64,000 nt of DNA from Paragordius varius (Eukaryota > Nematomorpha). The translations under genes and the position numbers were made by a program. The notes below the pieces were generated by a model that searched no databases, had not been told where the DNA came from, and was given only the letters and a program-made list of their open reading frames with translations. Of this stretch, positions 37,038 to 49,700 are shown one piece after another; within the stretch, counting starts at the first letter, position 1, and every line of letters begins with the position of its first letter. The stretch is from positions 8,184,001 to 8,248,000 of the forward strand of contig OZ176050.1 of the NCBI GenBank assembly GCA_964247055.1, in the 5' to 3' direction.

Positions 37038-39239
37038 ATAACAGATGTTCACAATTACAAGTTAAACTTGATACATGTTATGGTTATGGTGAATAGTAGT
37101 ACTCTCCAAATTTTAAAGGGCAGTTATAATTTTCATCTTGACTCGAGAGAGCTGTGTCTATATAATACCAATAAAAAATCTTTAACTGTACACATTTTGA
37201 AATAATTCACTTATAATAAGTACTCAAAAATTAATATAACCATATTTTAAAGCTGCATTAAGGCCCCTGTGCTTCTGTTTGATTACCCATGATAAAGATC
37301 TATACAAACACATTATTTTTTATATAATTTCTTAAATCCAATATAATTAAGATACCGACATCCTCTACTAGATTGAGATGGTCTTCCCAAGATAGATTTC
37401 AATAAAAATGGTTTTAATAAATCATGCTTGCTCATTTCCAAGGAAACATACTTTTTAAAAAAATGATCCGCAACCCATTAGTCATTAATATTAAAGGGTT
37501 ATTAACAACGCATTATTATTTATAATATTATAACAAGTTTTATATTAATTAAAAAAATTGTCCAACTTTTTTGGTTTTCCAAAACAAAAATAAAAACATT
37601 AATTATAATAAATAAATATAAAAAATTTGCGGTTAAAATGTATGAAAGTTTTCACATTTATATCTTTTAACCATAATTTATAGTTGCCTGTTGTATTATC
37701 GATTTACCCAAAGTAACATATGGCGGAGAAAATATGACATAGGATTTTTCATTGCTTTTACTAAAGCATGATCTTAAAAGGCTGGAGAAGGCCTAATTTC
37801 CTAATTATCTAACTTTTAAAATTTTAAATTATATTAATATCTCGAACCTCCCAAAAAGGTAAAGCGTAATAAGAGAAGTCAGCGAAAACGCATCTGATTC
37901 ATTCGATACACACTCCATTTTTTTAAATGGCATTAAACGAAATACACACAAGTTGAATCCGCCAAAAACTACCACCTTTTTATTTATTCAGTCATGTCGA
38001 AAACATTTGCAGCCATTACTTTATTCCATCAAGGCAAAGCTGTTGATCATCGTTTGCTGGTAAAAACATATGGTCATAGTCCATTCATAATATGTAAAAC
38101 ATGGTTATTGAAAATCTAAAAGTTTTGATTATAATGTGAAAAGTGGTTCTTGTATACCACACAATTGCAAAGACGATAAAGTGCAAGAGTTATGGGATAA
38201 CCCAACTTAAAATCGAGGATAAAATTGGCACAAGGATAACATGACAAAATCAATAAGTCTGCGAGCAATGGGCATCAATAAACTCGGTAAATGGTTCCCA
38301 CAATATTAATAAACTTTAAATCCAAAAATATAATTAAAAATACTAGAATTCTTTTAATATTTAAATAATTTTTTACTCAAAGAATCCAGTTTTTTATTCA
38401 AAATCTCTGTGTGTATTCTTGTACGAATGTAATTTTAATATATATTTTATATTGATCTTATATATTTAGCATTATATAATTTTTAAAAAAATGTATATAT
38501 CGGATTATTAGACTGTCCTAAAACCCGGTCTAACCACTTATAAATGCAATTGTTCATTATCATAAGTCATCATTATTGTAAATGTAGAATATATGTGATC
38601 ACAAACTTTAACCAAACGAGGTTGACGCTTCATATTGGTTTAATTTAAATAAACAAATAAATTTAATAAAAAATCTAAATTTCACAATTTTGTAACTTGA
38701 AGTATTTATTATAATAAATTTTATACTTTTATGTGTTTATCAGTTGTTATTTAGTATTTAAGATTGAGTAGCTAAAGCATAGTACCTACGCTTTTACTGT
38801 AATAATAAAAATTTCTTCACACAAAAATGCTTTTTTGTGTTTCGCTAAATAAAAATAGTCGATACAAATTTTTTAATTACAGATGTAATGCGAGCACAGA
38901 CTGTAATTCAAATATTTTAATGGCCAAACTAAAAATAATACATTCCAAAACCACAAAAACTTTTGCAAAATCATTTTAAACTAGTACCTGCCAAATCCAC
39001 CCCATCGTTAACACCGAATTCGTAAAAACCATAAGAAACTAAAAACTGATGACCTTTGGTCAACTATTTACAAAATCACCACTGAAACAGCCAAAAAGAA
39101 TATACCGCCCGTCCCAAACAAAAATAATAAATTTGCCATATTACAACAATTTATCGAAAAAGAATAGTCAAATCCAAGTACACACCCTTTGAATATAAAA
39201 ATATTAATAAACTACAAAAAAAGCATTAGAACCGACAAG
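37038..39239. other. Upstream of USO1: no gene recognised
   Basis: 2.2 kb with no supported gene. A short frame near 37995-38120 reads SKTFAAITLFHQGKAVDH then RLLVKTYGHSPF before stops. A fragment near 38255 reads SLRAMGINKLGKW. These look like coding debris, but I cannot name the source. Long A/T-rich stretches around 37.5 kb and 38.4-38.8 kb hold nothing visible. The USO1 promoter is presumably just above 37037; no motif stands out. Confidence 0.3.
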
Positions 39240-39870
39240 GAGTCTCTTAATACAATCTGCGCTAACCAACAAGCTGCCAAACATAATCACAATTATTTCA
39301 TTACTGTAAGACATAAACCCGCACAAAAGGTAAATGTATAAAGGCCCTAGAGTGATCAGCGAATATACATATCTGGGAAGCCAGACAAGACATCAAAAGA
39401 CGTATAGCCATATGCACTTTGCGACATTACAAACTATGGAAATTACATTGCATACATATAAAAACAAAAATTCGATAAATAAACACCCTAATATCCCAGA
39501 TGGTATGAGGCTGTGAAAGGCCATAATAAATGATTACGGGAAAAGAATAATAGCTTTTAAAATGTTCTGCTGGAGTAAAATACTTGGTGTAACATGGAAG
39601 GACATAGTGCGAAATCACCACACAAACAACGCTTCGTGGTAAAATAACCAAACAAAAATTTGATTTTGCATAATTGGGATATTCTTTGGAAAAGGTATAA
39701 TGTTAGGAAAAGTAAATAGCAAAAGTGGAAGAAGCCGAATACGTATTCGCTGGATGTATGAAAATTATGCCATAATGTCACTTTAAAATTATCTCGAAAA
39801 GTCCAGGACAGAACCGAGTGGAGAGTTTTCCTACAAAATCGCTAACAATCGATAACACTATCCAACAAAT
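39240..39870 (+). pseudogene. LINE reverse-transcriptase C-terminal fragment
   Basis: Plus strand, broken by stops: VISEYTYLGSQTRHQK (the E-Y-x-Y-L-G block of LINE reverse transcriptases). Then KMFCWSKILGVTWKDIVRNH, corresponding to the C-W-R/K-x-x-L-x-x-x-W block. Then KSGRSRIRIRWMYEN and LEKSRTEWRVFL at the C-terminus. It is a second LINE lineage, distinct from the fragments at 16958 and 23300. It is non-functional. Confidence 0.65.
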
Positions 39871-41226
39871 TTTGACTTTTTTAAGTGGCATTCTTGTAAA
39901 TTAATTTATTCCATCAAATTATATAAATAGTATACCCGAAAATTGGTCTATCTAAGAATTTTTTTATTAGGGTTTATCGAAAATTATCTCGATTTAATAT
40001 TAAACTCGAAATTTTCATAATTAAAAGTTTTTGATATAGAGCCATGTATTTATAAACATTCGAAAGAGCGCAAAACTAAATCTTTCAAATGGTAGTTAGT
40101 CATTTATATCAATCTGATCTAGAATTATTTGGGTTTATATGGTCAATATTTTCAATAAATAAGACAAAAATTTTCACAAACAAACTAATATAAACATATA
40201 AATTATTTTAATATAATTATTAGGGTTACATTAAGTATAAAAATTAAAAAAAATCTCTGAAAAAGCTTTTGGTTTGCTTTTTCAATAAAATTATTATTAT
40301 TACATCATGGTTATAAAAGATTAAGATTCCCTAAGATTATATTTCTAATCTCTAAAATTTTGTATTATAAGCCTTTTAAAGAAAATAAATAATATTGATA
40401 TGACGGTAATTTGTTAAAAAAACAAATTAAAAATGGCTGTTTTGAATGACAAAAAGCAATAAAAAGTGTTTTATAAAAACTTTCTTATGTTATCTTTTTT
40501 GGACATTCATTGTCACTTACACATTTAAGCTATTTTCATCCATTGGTTTTAAAAATATATTAATTAAGAACCTTGTCAGTTCGCGGGTTTGTCGCCTTCC
40601 ATGTCCAATATTAACTATCGTTGGTAAACATATTAGTATGCATTTTATAGTTACATTACTCTTGCAAAAGGTATATTACTAAGGGCATTTGTTGTATATT
40701 TTAAAAAAAATATTTTTTAGTAAAATTTTGATAAAGAGGGCGCACAATCATAAGAAAATCAATTTATCAAAAAATCTTAGGTGGAATTACAATTTTTATT
40801 TCAGATTCACTGTTTGATAGTAAATATCAGAAAATGGAAATGAGTGGTAAAAATTTGTTGTCTGGCGTAATCGACTACAAGTTCAACAACAACAAAGGTA
40901 TATTATTAACTACTTTAGCAGTTTAGGACCAAATTGTAAAAACATAAACAGCATTATCTAATAATATTACAAGCAGTATTATTTAAAAAATCAGGGGGTG
41001 GTAGGAAATATTGAAAGAGGTGACTATATAGGTATGTGAAATTAGGCTTCAATACAATTTTAAATACCAGCGCTGCACAAAACCCATTAGAAACCATTAG
41101 GGCAACATGTTTTCCCCATAAAGGCCAACATTGTAATAAAATTAATAAATAAATATTTATTGTATGCGTATTCGTAAAGTAAAGATATTATAAGGATAAT
41201 CATCGTTAACCTAAAACTTAATTAAA
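39871..41226. other. Intergenic, weak coding signal only
   Basis: A 78-codon frame at 40446-40682 has a hydrophobic stretch (TFLCYLFWTFIVTYTFKLF). A block bounded by AG and GT at about 40804-40899 reads SLFDSKYQKMEMSGKNLL then SGVIDYKFNNNK. I could not join the two in phase and do not recognise either. They may be exons of a small membrane protein gene on the plus strand, or chance. The rest is A/T-rich and featureless. Confidence 0.25.
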
Positions 41227-41239
41227 TCAAAAAACTTGT

Positions 41240-41883
41240 GGTTTTCTTTCAAAATCTTGATCTAAAGTCTCTTCCTCCAACAAAAGGGTCGCCATTATTG
41301 CAACTTGTTTAATGGTATGTTTTGTGGATAATTTAACATCTTCCAGGTATAATGAGATCTAAAGATATAATTCGATATATGAGTATGCTTGATTTGTTAA
41401 AAAAAAATTGAAATAATTTTCATTACCATGAATAACAATAGCTCTTAAATAAAAATTTTATATTGGCTTTGAATCAAGGCGAGGTTAGTAAAAGCAGTTT
41501 CTAACTTTTTTAAATCCATTATTAATTCTGCCTGTGACAAAAAGACAAATATTATTTTTTACAAGCGCATTCCCATGTTTATCGATTCAAAATATACAAA
41601 AATCTTATATTATAATTTTTTACAGTTATATAAAATAAGCATACTTTATTAAATATATGACTGATATACCAAATAGAAACACATAAATATATATAACTTC
41701 ATTTTCTAATAACTTCTTTGTCCTAGAATCAAAAATATATTATACTATTTCAATCAAAAAGTTTAACATAAATCATTATTTTTAATTGGAATATATAGCA
41801 ATCACTTATTTTTAAATAAACCGGTGTTTACATTTTTAATTAAAGCAGCAGTTTCTAAATTTTGTTTTTCAAAACGAACCATT
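41240..41883 (-). CDS. Possible small gene, unassigned
   Basis: Coding-like blocks on the minus strand: MVRFEKQNLETAALIKN (from 41883) followed by a GT donor. An AG-bounded block at 41533-41465 reads AELIMDLKKLETAFTNLALI, in phase with the first. Another AG-bounded block at 41359-41240 reads ISLYLEDVKLSTKHTIKQVA then IMATLLLEEETLDQDF and a stop. The first two join well into a short helical protein. The link to the third needs a donor I cannot find. Composition is unlike the surrounding A/T noise (many E, L and K, with D). I do not recognise the family. It may be a small coiled-coil subunit of a larger complex. Confidence 0.35.
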
Positions 41884-42224
41884 TTTTTGAGGTATGGAAT
41901 AGAAAACTAAGTAGTTTCCATTAAATTTAAAAATAAAATCAAAGTTTTGCTCAAATCTCTTAAAACGGTTTTGGTTCAAACTTCTCTTTATAAATATTAA
42001 TATCTTTATCTTAAATTTGGATTCACTGATTTCAAATGCATTTTTAACAATCAACAATTTTAATTTTTAAGATTTCAAATCATCAAAGATAAAATATCGG
42101 TGAATACCTATAATGGGTATTTGTTATAGCATAAAAGACATATATTAATCACATAAAAAAATAAAATATAGAGGCATAAACAATGAAATCAATTACAACT
42201 TTACACTTAAAATTGTAACGTTAA

Positions 42225-43419
42225 TTATATTTTTCGCAAATAAAGTCTAAATTGTGCAAAGTTATAAAAATATTCAACCCGTTCAGTATCAAATATATAT
42301 TTCTCAAGCATTTGTAATAAATTCGATATGGTGGCTTTGTCAGGGCATCGAATGTATTTGACAAAATTATTGGATTTACTATCATTCAGAATATTTTGAG
42401 TATTTCGTAACACATCTTTGGATAGACTAAAAATATTAAAAGATCTAAACTTATGAATTCTAAATTTAGTGAATGTTTCGATTGCTAAATATATCTCATG
42501 AAAAATGGATTATTTTGTAAGGCATTTATTTTGCATGAGCGAGAGTAGCGATAGGTGCTAAAAGGTTGTTACAGTTAATCGCACATAGATTTGCGCTCCA
42601 TAAAAAATGATTATTTGTAGTTTTTAAAAATCATAGTATATTCATACATTTTAAAATAACCTAACGAATTTCGAAAACAATTTATGATCTACATCCGATT
42701 TTAAGGCCATTTGAAAAGCTAGCTAATTTACATAATAACCGTTTAAAAACAAAAAATTACTCTCCAATTATTCGAAATGAAATTAGTGGGACATCATCCT
42801 CTATATAGTCATTTTCATCATTATTTTGAATTATATTTTTTAAAGTATCCTCATGGTTAGATATATCTTTCAATTTAAATTTCTTAAATTTTTCCACAAA
42901 TTTTCTATCAGATTCGGGGATATCATCGCGGTTTAAAATATCTTCATGCTTTTCATAAAAATCTAATTGCCTGGTATTTTCATCTATATAATTAAATTTT
43001 TAAACTTTCAATAACTCTTGGTAAGAGTTTATTTATAAGATCTTGAAAGGTTCTGTCATACTGAAGGGAATTAAGAGGCATAGTGTCTGAAACCTTAATA
43101 CGACATATTGGGCAACATACTTCGGGTGATGAAGATAGAGAAATTTTTATTGCACATTTATCTTTTTCCGATAAAAAATATTTAACTATACAACTTTTAC
43201 AAACTATGATTAATTAATATAATACATGTGTGAAGACATTCAGTGATGGTGGTGGCATCAATTATATATCCTTTGCATAAATTGCAAGTAAAAAAATGGT
43301 TTAATGTTTTTATTGGTACATAGATCTTTATTTAGACAAAAATATACTGGCTTGTCCTCTTCATCATCCTTAAAATAAAATAAATGGGCGGGTATAAATG
43401 GTAATTTTTTATAAGCCAT
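42225..43419 (-). CDS. PCGF: Polycomb group RING finger protein (PCGF/Bmi1 family)
   Basis: PRC1 subunit that pairs with RING1 to ubiquitinate histone H2A. Exons 43419-43348, 43325-43226, 43203-43006, 42983-42761 and 42426-42225 give 264 aa. The first three introns are 22 nt each; the fourth is 334 nt. The RING domain starts LNHFFTCNLCKGYIIDATT, then ECLHTFCKSCIVKY and CCPICRIKV. The family signature FQDLINKLLPRV follows, then RQLDFYEKH. The RAWUL domain is split between exons 4 and 5 (VPLISFRI, then KYIRCPDKATISNLLQML). The segment between SCIVKY and CPIC is about 14 residues longer than usual. I cannot say which PCGF paralogue it is. The start at 43419 opens the frame; residues 1-24 resemble nothing known to me. 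Confidence 0.9.
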
Positions 43420-43654
43420 AATTTTAAATTGTATAAATCATACATGGATTAAAATGACTGTGCACATAAATTGATTTTACCTTTTTGTTATCTCTGCTTA
43501 AGATGTTTTTATATCTATGATATCATAATCATATATATGTTGTCCATTAAAAGCTCTTTATATTATATTAAGTATTCGGAGACATGCTTCAAATTTTAAG
43601 GATTGTAAATAAGAATTTTACCTGTTTTTCATGTGAAACCTTGTATTTAATTAT

Positions 43655-44235
43655 TTAACACTTTAATTCAAATTGGGGTATCTACCCAGACTTAATTTAA
43701 ATTAATATTTTTAAAGAACTACTGAAGGAAACGGCCCCAATTTAAATTCATGCTTCTATTCTGATAAATATTATAAAAATATGCCAAAATATCTTCATAA
43801 AATTTTGTTTTGAAAAAAAGTTCCATCTCAAACTACTTCGACGCCATTTTTATTTTGCAGAATTTTTGCAAAATATAGTCTTTATTTAATTTTAAGGGTA
43901 AAACTAAAGCTAATTTTATATAAATTACATCTAACATTGATAGAAATGAAAAAGCGGGTTAGTTTGTATAATTTTTCAATTTTACAATTTGACACATGTC
44001 GCGTTGACGAAATTTTTACCTTTCGGCTTTAGCTTAAAATAAGTAATATCAAGTATTTTTGAATAAAATTTTTTATATATTTCGGTTTATTAATGTTATA
44101 TAAGTGCGAAATTCTGCCATGGTTTCGATTCCTTCCATACTTTTCAAAGTATTTGATTTTAAACAGACCTGGAGTATCCAACTACCCCAATTTGAATCGA
44201 AGGACTAAAATGAGTGTGTTGTATCCAAGTGTTAA
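43655..44235 (-). mobile_element. piggyBac-like MITE, copy F (both TTAA flanks intact)
   Basis: The best-preserved ends in the window: TTAACACTTTAATTCAAATT at 43655 and GTTGTATCCAAGTGTTAA ending at 44235. TTAA flanks a CACTT terminus on both sides, which is the basis for the piggyBac assignment of the whole family. About 580 bp, no coding sequence. It lies about 240 bp upstream of PCGF. Confidence 0.8.
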
Positions 44236-44286
44236 TTTAATATAAGATGATAATTTTGTAAGATGTTATTAAAATATATAATTGAA

Positions 44287-44600
44287 AACTTTCAAAAATA
44301 ATTGTATTTTTTGTCGCCACCGTAATCAATTAAATAGTGGCACAAATAAAATTTGGACCGTATTAACAAAAATTATTGAATGGCCGCAAAAATGTTCATA
44401 TTGTGTCAAGGGCTGTGCACCATATAATCCGGAACTTTAAAGCTATTTATATTTGTACACAAATACATAAAAAATAACAAATATTCAGGAAAAAATGTTT
44501 TTAGGTTTCGATGCCGTCAGTGGCCCACGATTTATGTATCGAGAGTCATCAGAAATTAAGAAAAATCCATTCAACCAATGTGGTAAAATCAGTCTTTAGC
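44287..44600 (+). other. Unassigned cysteine-rich coding-like blocks
   Basis: A 50-codon open stretch at 44287-44436 reads NNCIFCRHRNQLNSG, later CSYCVKGCAPYNPEL and a stop. Two C-x-x-C pairs suggest zinc binding. An AG-bounded block at about 44506-44580 reads FDAVSGPRFMYRES then KKNPFNQC before a GT. No start codon or in-phase join was found. It could be remains of a gene or transposon. 44601-46070 otherwise holds a TA run (45569-45594) and a GC-rich MITE-end fragment near 45730 (CGCGGGCTGCACATAGTG). Confidence 0.25.
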
Positions 44601-46070
44601 TAAATATAGGAAGGAAAAAATAACTTTAGTTTTTGTCCAAAATCCCCTTTAATTTTTGTATATTTGATGTGGGATCATGGCATTCGATTATTTACAGTAT
44701 GCACATTAATGTTTTGACATTATTGTCGGAAAATCGGAAATATTGTAGGATGTGAGTAAAATACAACAAATAAATTGGAAGTTATTCCTATCTTACGTAA
44801 TTTAATTATGGACAAAATTTGTTTTAATGGTAACAACGTCATTTTTATTTTATTTCATATATCGATTCAATAAATATTTGATCCCTAATATTTATTTTTC
44901 ATAAACAATATTTAATCCATGTAAATAAGATTGGTTATTTATCAGATAAAAATATTTATTATCCGTAAATTATTATTAAATAATATATTAATTATTTCTT
45001 ATATTCTTATAGTAATTCCTCATCATAAGAAATGTCAAATCTATTTGAAAACATCGCAAACATATTATTTTCGTTTCGGAAGAGTGGGGTCGGGGTGACA
45101 TAACATTTTTTTATTAATTGATTTTTTAAATAAATAATTATTGTGTTATTTATGAATTAGCTTAATCCATCAAACATAAGTTTAATTCAATTAATTGGAA
45201 TTGCTTGCTTTACTTAACGAAGTGTTTCAATAAAAAGCTTATGAATATATTCTATTGAAAAAAATATGAGTAATTAACGCGTGTGCAATAATATATATAT
45301 TGGTTAATGAGCGTACGTGCACTTATTTTTTTAATTATTCTTTCAATTTTATCCCATCTTTATTTTGATAACAAAATACAAATTATATCATCATCATTCT
45401 CGGTATTAACCATTTAAAGGTAATTTATATTAATTATATTCTTTTTCAATTAAGTTAGAAGAATTAAAAAGATGCGTATTTTCACATTGTTTCGTCAATA
45501 TCTTTTAATGTGGCATAACATTTAAGGCAAAATATTATTTTGACTTTAGTGCATGTAAGGCAACACAAATATATATATATATATATATATATATGGGAAT
45601 TAATGAATATCAACATATAAATTCTAATGATTTTTGCTATTTTTTCTAGTTCACATTGCGAATTAGATCTATTTAGGAAAGTGTTCAAAATATATAAATT
45701 TTATAAGAATATTTTTACATATGAAATTTCGCGGGCTGCACATAGTGTTTCGGAGGGCCGCGTGTTCCTTTGATTTAGGATATCAAAGAATTTGCCAGTG
45801 AAACAATTTTTTAGGAATATTTTAGCATACCCAATATATAATACATTTAGTGTAATCAAGTGTTTTTTTGTAGGTATCATTTTATAAATCCAATGCTGGA
45901 TCGCGTAAAGCCAATCTGTGTTAAAACGCACCATCCAGCAATTTAGATTATAAAATTTAACAGCGATATATTGGTTATATGGATCTTGTTAATAGAAAAA
46001 TAAATTTAAATGTATGTGAGATAGTATGATTATTCTTGCTAAATATATTCACATTATGTTTAAGTTAAAG

Positions 46071-46424
46071 CAGGGATGTCTAACACAAATGGCTTCATGG
46101 CCCCATTTTTGACTTGAAAAATTTTGAAACATATGTGGACATTCATAAATATTTTATTAGATCATTAACATAAGATAAAACAGAATATAACAATAACAGT
46201 TGTTACCGCGAAATAATGAGATAAACGAAAATTAAACGAAAATTAAGATGAAACTAAGTTTTCACAGAAAATACTTTTTATAGTTCGTTAATTAGATAAA
46301 CTTATTCAATAATTTGTTTGAGAAATATCAATATTACTGAGAATTTGTGAGCATTATTTTCAAAATTGTTAAAAAAAATTTGCGAGCCGCATACCGCCCA
46401 CGAGCCACATGTTAGGCACCTCTT
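46071..46424. mobile_element. hAT-like MITE, copy 2
   Basis: Starts CAGGGATGTCTAACACAAAT and ends near GTTAGGCACCTCTTT, with a GCGAGCCGCATACCGCCC block near the right end. These correspond to the ends and GC blocks of the copy at 16116-16394. About 350 bp and non-coding. The stretch 46425-46777 before FHL holds nothing else recognisable. Confidence 0.55.
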
Positions 46425-46777
46425 TAAACAAGAATAAATAAAAAATATACTTGCTTAATTGCATTTTAACTTAATTATTTATTAACAAATAAATGACCCA
46501 AATAACAAATAATATGGCTTTTGCTGCAAAGAAATTAAATTATCAAAATAGTTAATGGATTTGTTTAACTGATTAAAATATTTCCCAACGTTATTATTTT
46601 AAGCATTAAATTTTAAGTGCGTATCAGACTGACGCCCAACTAACGAAAAAAACGTTTCTATACATGCCATATTAAATATCGCTAAAATAATATTATGAAT
46701 AATAAGATTGTTGATTATGAAAATTGAAAACATTTATAGTTATATATCATTGTTTAACAAATATTTATTGATTAGTT

Positions 46778-49700
46778 ATGAAATGTTGGAAATGCAACAA
46801 AAGCGTGTTGGAATACGTAGAAAATGAATCTCAACCGTACTGCCTGGAATGTTATGAAAAACATTTGGCTAATAAATGCAAATCTTGTGGAAAAATGATC
46901 TCTGCCGGAGAAAAGGTAATAAAAATTTGTAGCTCAAAACAATATAATCAATGATATTTGCAAATGAGCATATATACAAAACAATTTTTATAGTTCACAT
47001 AAGTTCTTAATTAAGTCGATATATTCATTTATTTTATCTTCATAGTTTAGATGCAAATTTTGATAGAGCTACGCAATCATCTTTGTATTTTAAAGTATTA
47101 TGTTCAATTAAATTGGTAAATTAATATTTTTAAGCTATTTTTTAGCCAAACACCCAATGAAACATTTTGCCTATAAATTATATTCTAGTATTTTTTTATA
47201 TTTAGTTCTATTCCATAATTAGCAAACTTCTTGGTAAGGTTATTGTTTTTTTAACACCCAATTCATAGGGATACAAAATTTCTTGCTTTGTCTTAAAATT
47301 CTTGTCCACCATAATTATGTTTTAGACAATATAGTCATAGTGATACCCTGTTTCGCAATTTAATTTTTTGTAATCCGAGTATTTTTAAATAATTTCAAAA
47401 TATATTAAACTAGCGTAAATCTCGTGCTGCTACGCATCCCGAGGAAGTCCTTTCGACTTCTGGGGGGGGGGGGGGGGGGGGCTATTTGAAAAAGGGGACA
47501 ATAAAATAATCCACATATGTGAATTATTTCGAAACAATATTTGATAGCTATGATCTCATAGGAATTTCAAAACGGTGCATTCATTTTAATATATTGTTTA
47601 CTTGGGCGAAAAATAGATTCAAAAAATTATTTTTGTAGACTTTTTTTTCTGAAAAAAATGGCATTTTACGGTGGGAGCGGGTAAGAGGGCCTAAATTAAA
47701 AAAGCGAGACGACTATGTTCGGCGCAATCGAAAATAACTAAACAAAAATCATATTTGAAATTGAATGGTCCAACACGTTCTCCGGAAAATTATCTCAAAG
47801 ACACGATTTTTGTAAACTTCTGTTTTCAAAAAAACCCGTTTTTTACACGGGGTGGACCCGAACTGGGGGCCTAATTCAAAAAAAGGCGAAGCTATTGTCG
47901 GGGCATTTATTAATGATTATATTTTTTTGATATTTGGCTTTGAATGGGTTTACCGGTTTTCAGGAAACAGATCACAAAGCCAGCATTTTCCATTTTTATA
48001 AATATATAGATTCCTGTTACCGGACGTAAAATATTTAGCCCTTAGACATGATAAAAATGTTATGTTAACAATCTATTCTCATTCATAGTGGATAGATGGA
48101 TGTGTTGCTACAGTTGAGGTCGACTTTTTGCAATAATGATCTCTATAAATTGTGGTATTTAATTTTATTATTAAGTACCAAAATTGTTATGGTTTCTTTT
48201 AGAATATTGTCCACCATCCTTGTTCTTCTTAGGCCTACTTCACGTGCATTGCTGCTGACGTTTCTTAAGATCAAAGACTTCTATAATGAGTTATATATGA
48301 AAATATGGCCATTTGGTAAGGGTGGACATGCTAGTCAATGACATATCCGGATTGATTTTGTTTAGGATTGTTTTGTTGGTTATTTTGTGGGACCATTAAC
48401 TTCATGCAAACCCATAGTTTAAAGTAATTTATAAGCCGTTCGTCATATTTTTTTATAGTCAATCCTTTAAACTCAGAAAGGTAAACAAATAGTTGCATAC
48501 GCAAGTCGGATTTTTGTTTTTATAATGACATTATAGGATGTCCAAATCTTGCAATTATTTGTGGCCGTTTTGGCCATAGCGATTCTACGTTTAATCTCGT
48601 AAGCGTTCCCTATTAAGCCTTCGGAGATTTTACTATTTCGATAGAATGTGCGTTGATAGTTACTAAATTAGCAACTTTTGAGTTAATTAACAATACTTTT
48701 GTTTTTGAGACATTTATCTGTAGACCATATTTTTCACATTCCAACAAAATGTTGCAATTAATATAATTAATATGAAATTTTTTATTACATTTGTTTCATG
48801 TTTTTAAATATTTAAGTATTGTTACTCTTTTTCGGACGCATATTTTTCAAAAATGTTTTTTCGTTGGGCCACGCATTCCAATGTAATTTGATCTGCTTTT
48901 ATACAACATTTATATTTAACGAGTCGAACATTTTGGGCAGAAACGAATATTATTATTCTTTAATTACTGATACATTTGCTAAGCAAGTCGCCGTTTTCAA
49001 AGGTATGGGGCTAAATTTGCATGTTTTTTTCACGACTTTCTGTTTATGACGGGCCACATAATCCCTCTCACGGTTTAAATTTGATTATTTTTTTAAAATG
49101 CAAGGGTGAGGGGGGCTCTATCACGGATTCATTCACCGGGCGCCAGAAATGCATACCTCTCTGCACTAAAATATAATCTTTTTAAAAATTGTTTAAAATT
49201 TTGTCATTTATAAATTTTATACCGAACCCGTTTATCTCCTATCATTTCATATCTTTCCTTTCTAAAAATGTTACAGTACATTAAGATATTTTTAAACATA
49301 CCTACATCATTATTGTTTATTTTATTCAAGACATTCAAAAATAATATTTGTATTTTGAATTAGATATATATGTATTATTGATAAACCTCTCTCAATTTAT
49401 AATCTTTATATTTTAGGCCATAAAATTAAACGCGTTTAATTGGTACCATGCCCCATGCTTCAAATGCACCAAATGTCAAGCACAACTTGAGGATAAAACA
49501 TTCGAGAAGCGTAAAAGTAAGCCATATTGTGGAAAATGTTTTGGGGAAGCATTTATTGGCAAATGTTTTGCATGTGATCAAATAATCGAACCAGGTAAAA
49601 CCTTATTAATTCAATGTACCGATTTTATTATTTTATTAAGGAAGTAATACATAGTTTTAAAGCGTTGCCCTTGTTTTCCAAATCATATAAGGAGATAATA

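Noticed and set aside
37990..38330. Tc1/mariner-type transposase remnant
   Set aside because: Fragments such as RLLVKTYGHSPF look coding-derived, but no DDE motif, terminal repeat or TA duplication supports that family.
40446..40682. Possible membrane ATPase fragment
   Set aside because: A short stretch faintly recalls a transmembrane segment of P5-type ATPases, but the neighbouring block does not fit and no second motif supports it.
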